A DNA stretch of 8,981 nucleotides from Patescibacteria group bacterium (GTDB taxonomy: Bacteria; Patescibacteriota; UBA1384), in assembly GCA_017992655.1 (NCBI GenBank), contig JAGOOF010000022.1, positions 1-8,981 on the forward strand, given 5' to 3'. The position numbers were made by a program, and so were the translations under genes. This document shows positions 7,076 through 8,981 of the stretch, piece after piece (position 1 is the stretch's first letter; each line of letters opens with the position of its first letter). Under the pieces are notes generated by a model. The model searched no databases. It was given only the letters and a program-made list of their open reading frames with translations, and was not told where the DNA came from.

Positions 7076-8981
7076 TTATTGCGCTTTGTTATTGTTTATT
7101 GCCGGCAAATCTGTTGTGCTAGAGGGAGCTTGCGCTTTGTTTTCTTCGTAGCTTGGGCGGGAAGGGGCGTTTTGTGTGTTTTTCTCCGGCGTGGATTGGG
7201 TGTTTTTGGCGGAAGGATGTTCTAGCTCCTCGAGCACTGTGCGGGCAGCCGCAATTTTTGCCTTGAGGTACAGTGTTATATCGAGCAAAGAGTAGTTGCC
7301 CAGTAAAAGAAATGGCAGTATTTTTTGTAGGCGGTTTAACGCTTTGTCGCGTTTCTCATAATCGCCTTCGGTTATGTCTTTTAAGAGAGGTTCTTGTTCT
7401 TTAATTTGTTCTTTTATCCAATCTGCCCTGCCTGATATTTTGTCGCTTGTGGGAACAGGAGTGTCGCGGTAGTAGGCAACCCAATGGGCTTTGGTTTTTG
7501 CAAAGTCATTTTTATCGCCTTGGTTAGCAACCATTTTGTCTATATCTTCGCTTTCCGCAAGGAGGCCTTCTACCTTGCCAACTGTTCCCTCTGCTACCTC
7601 GGTGGCATTTAAAACGTCCATGGAGCGAAAGAGATCATCGCCTTCTTTGGTGGCAGGAAGCTCGCTTGCCTGTTTTACTTTAGCGGAAGCAGGAGCGGGG
7701 AGCGTACCCATGCCGGAGGGCGTGCCGGTTGTTTTAGGAGCTTCTTTACTTTGGGAAAGACCACGCACCGCTTGCTCAATTTGTTTGCCAAGCGCGTTTT
7801 TCTCGCTTGCTTTGTAGAAAGGAGTATTTTGGTACTTGCCAATATTTTGTGTAAGTTGTTCCAGCTCTCTTACAGTGTTAGGGTTGGTAACCTGGCTGGT
7901 TTGAAGAAGTTTTTCTGTTTTTTCTCTTACCACCTGAAGATTACGCTCGGTAAGCTCACGTGTAATGTTTTGGCTTGCGACACTACCCGTGTCTTTGCGT
8001 GCAAGGGCAATAATGCCCTTGGTCTGGTTGCTTAAGCTACGCGACAAAACATTGTTTTTCATTGCCACAATAGAATTACGTTGCACTTCGGTAGGGGCCT
8101 GTTCGGGGCGGCTTAGCATATTTGCCTGCGCAACAACTTGCGCCAAGCGTGCTGGCTGGGTCTCAAGGCGTGCTATTTGTTGTAAGCGGGTATTTTGAAC
8201 ACGGCCCTCCCTAATTTCTTCTGCTACAGTACCTAACTCTGTCAGGCCTGCTGTACGCAACAAATTGCCGGAAGACATGCCCGATGTAGTGACTCTTTCT
8301 TCACCAATAGCGGGCCTAATAACTGGGCTAACAATGGTGGCGGGTGTTTGTGCTTGAGGCATTGGCGACAAATTGAGCTGGCGGGAAGTATCGAACAATG
8401 TCTCGTTTGTTGTGCTTGTGGTGCCTGTAGCTGGTTGAGCAATGCCAATATTTTGAACAAGTGCGGTATCAATGGGTTCAATAGAGGTTCTCTTGTCTGT
8501 GTCCGCTTCTTCTGTCGTGGTAGGAGCAATTACTTTCTCCTTGTTTTTACCAGTAAGAAGCGTACGCAAAGAGGTTAGGGGGGAAGAAGCTTTCGCGCCT
8601 GTATCTGCTGGAATAACGGCTGGCGAAACTCTTGCCCCTGTAGTAGCTGTGTTGTCTTTGTCGCTGGGTGGCTTTAAAGCACGAATGATGCTTTGTAAAC
8701 GGGGGTTAAGCTTGCCCTGGTTGTACCACTCTACTACCGCTTCTTCTGTTGCCTTAATGCCATAATGCAACAAAAACAAAGGAAGAATTATGGAGACCCA
8801 TAGCATTATAAGAGAGGTTAAGTACCGCGAGTATGCTTCTGGTGATGCTATGCCACTAGCAGATCCTGTTCCTAACCCGGCGCCAGTAGATGAGTTAGGT
8901 AAAGTAAAAGCGATATTGGTTGAATTCTCATAGGTACCGCTGGGAGAGGAGCCAATGCTTGATATTTTGGTAAAAATGCTA
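7076..8981 (-). CDS. Long membrane-anchored protein with low-complexity and helical tail (5' end outside window)
   Basis: The frame stays open on the - strand from the TAA at 7076-7078 to the window edge. The first in-window ATG (8804-8806) lies inside a hydrophobic segment, so it is not a likely start. About 634 residues are visible. A Ser/Thr/Gly-rich stretch (1-48) precedes one strong membrane helix (about 53-73, with LWVSIILPLFLL at its core). After EEAVVEWYNQGKLNP comes a Thr/Ala/Pro-rich linker (about 105-235), a charged, Gln-rich, probably helical or coiled region (about 245-410), a second helical part with LPFLLLGNYSLLDITLYL (about 555-572), and a Gln/Asn/Pro-rich tail. No cysteine is present in the visible part, in contrast to the lipoprotein whose ATG starts one base downstream. 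I do not recognise the family. A last membrane helix followed by a long soluble tail could fit an extended VirB6/TrbL-like secretion protein, but this is only a guess; the missing N-terminus would decide. Confidence 0.75.
   Translation of the reverse strand, partial: SIFTKISSIGSSPSGTYENSTNIAFTLPNSSTGAGLGTGSASGIASPEAYSRYLTSLIMLWVSIILPLFLLHYGIKATEEAVVEWYNQGKLNPRLQSIIRALKPPSDKDNTATTGARVSPAVIPADTGAKASSPLTSLRTLLTGKNKEKVIAPTTTEEADTDKRTSIEPIDTALVQNIGIAQPATGTTSTTNETLFDTSRQLNLSPMPQAQTPATIVSPVIRPAIGEERVTTSGMSSGNLLRTAGLTELGTVAEEIREGRVQNTRLQQIARLETQPARLAQVVAQANMLSRPEQAPTEVQRNSIVAMKNNVLSRSLSNQTKGIIALARKDTGSVASQNITRELTERNLQVVREKTEKLLQTSQVTNPNTVRELEQLTQNIGKYQNTPFYKASEKNALGKQIEQAVRGLSQSKEAPKTTGTPSGMGTLPAPASAKVKQASELPATKEGDDLFRSMDVLNATEVAEGTVGKVEGLLAESEDIDKMVANQGDKNDFAKTKAHWVAYYRDTPVPTSDKISGRADWIKEQIKEQEPLLKDITEGDYEKRDKALNRLQKILPFLLLGNYSLLDITLYLKAKIAAARTVLEELEHPSAKNTQSTPEKNTQNAPSRPSYEENKAQAPSSTTDLPAINNNKAQ

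Noticed and set aside
1..8981. Recoded TGA (genetic code 25, Gracilibacteria/Absconditabacteria)
   Set aside because: TGA ends both the second ligase and the lipoprotein at positions that fit the neighbours, and no gene needs TGA read-through.

Overview
The window looks like a piece of a small-genome, uncultured bacterium, most plausibly of the Candidate Phyla Radiation (Patescibacteria). That placement is an inference from style: very tightly packed genes, a divergent holA, a DUF2207 membrane protein, and long cell-envelope proteins that I cannot assign to named families. TAA, TAG and TGA are all used as stops at sensible gene ends, so a code in which TGA is read as an amino acid is not indicated. 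There are no tRNA or rRNA genes, CRISPR arrays or insertion sequences that I can see, and no gene-free stretch longer than about 15 bases.

Left half (1-4329, + strand). Four genes form a compact, probably co-transcribed run. First comes the C-terminal end of an O-antigen ligase/polymerase-like membrane protein, cut by the window edge. It is followed by a complete second O-antigen ligase-like protein, then holA (delta subunit of the DNA polymerase III clamp loader), then a DUF2207 membrane protein. The last three are joined by overlapping stop/start codons (ATGA and TAGTG).

Right half (4331-8981, - strand). Three genes run the other way and meet the first set tail to tail with one base between the stop codons, at a compact set of overlapping inverted repeats. 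In transcription order they are: a long cysteine-free protein with at least one membrane segment, entering from beyond the right edge; a 533-residue predicted lipoprotein; and a 375-residue protein that I read as a degenerate relative of the PilB/GspE (type IV pilus/type II secretion) ATPases. In this last protein the Walker A lysine and the Walker B glutamate appear to be gone, while the overall motif spacing and a CxxC remain.

The right half is the part worth attention. A membrane protein, a lipoprotein and an apparently dead secretion-type ATPase in one operon suggest an unnamed envelope or secretion module. The third gene also has an extended -10 promoter placed so close to its ATG that its mRNA could be leaderless. 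The functional link among the three genes is inferred from gene order only.
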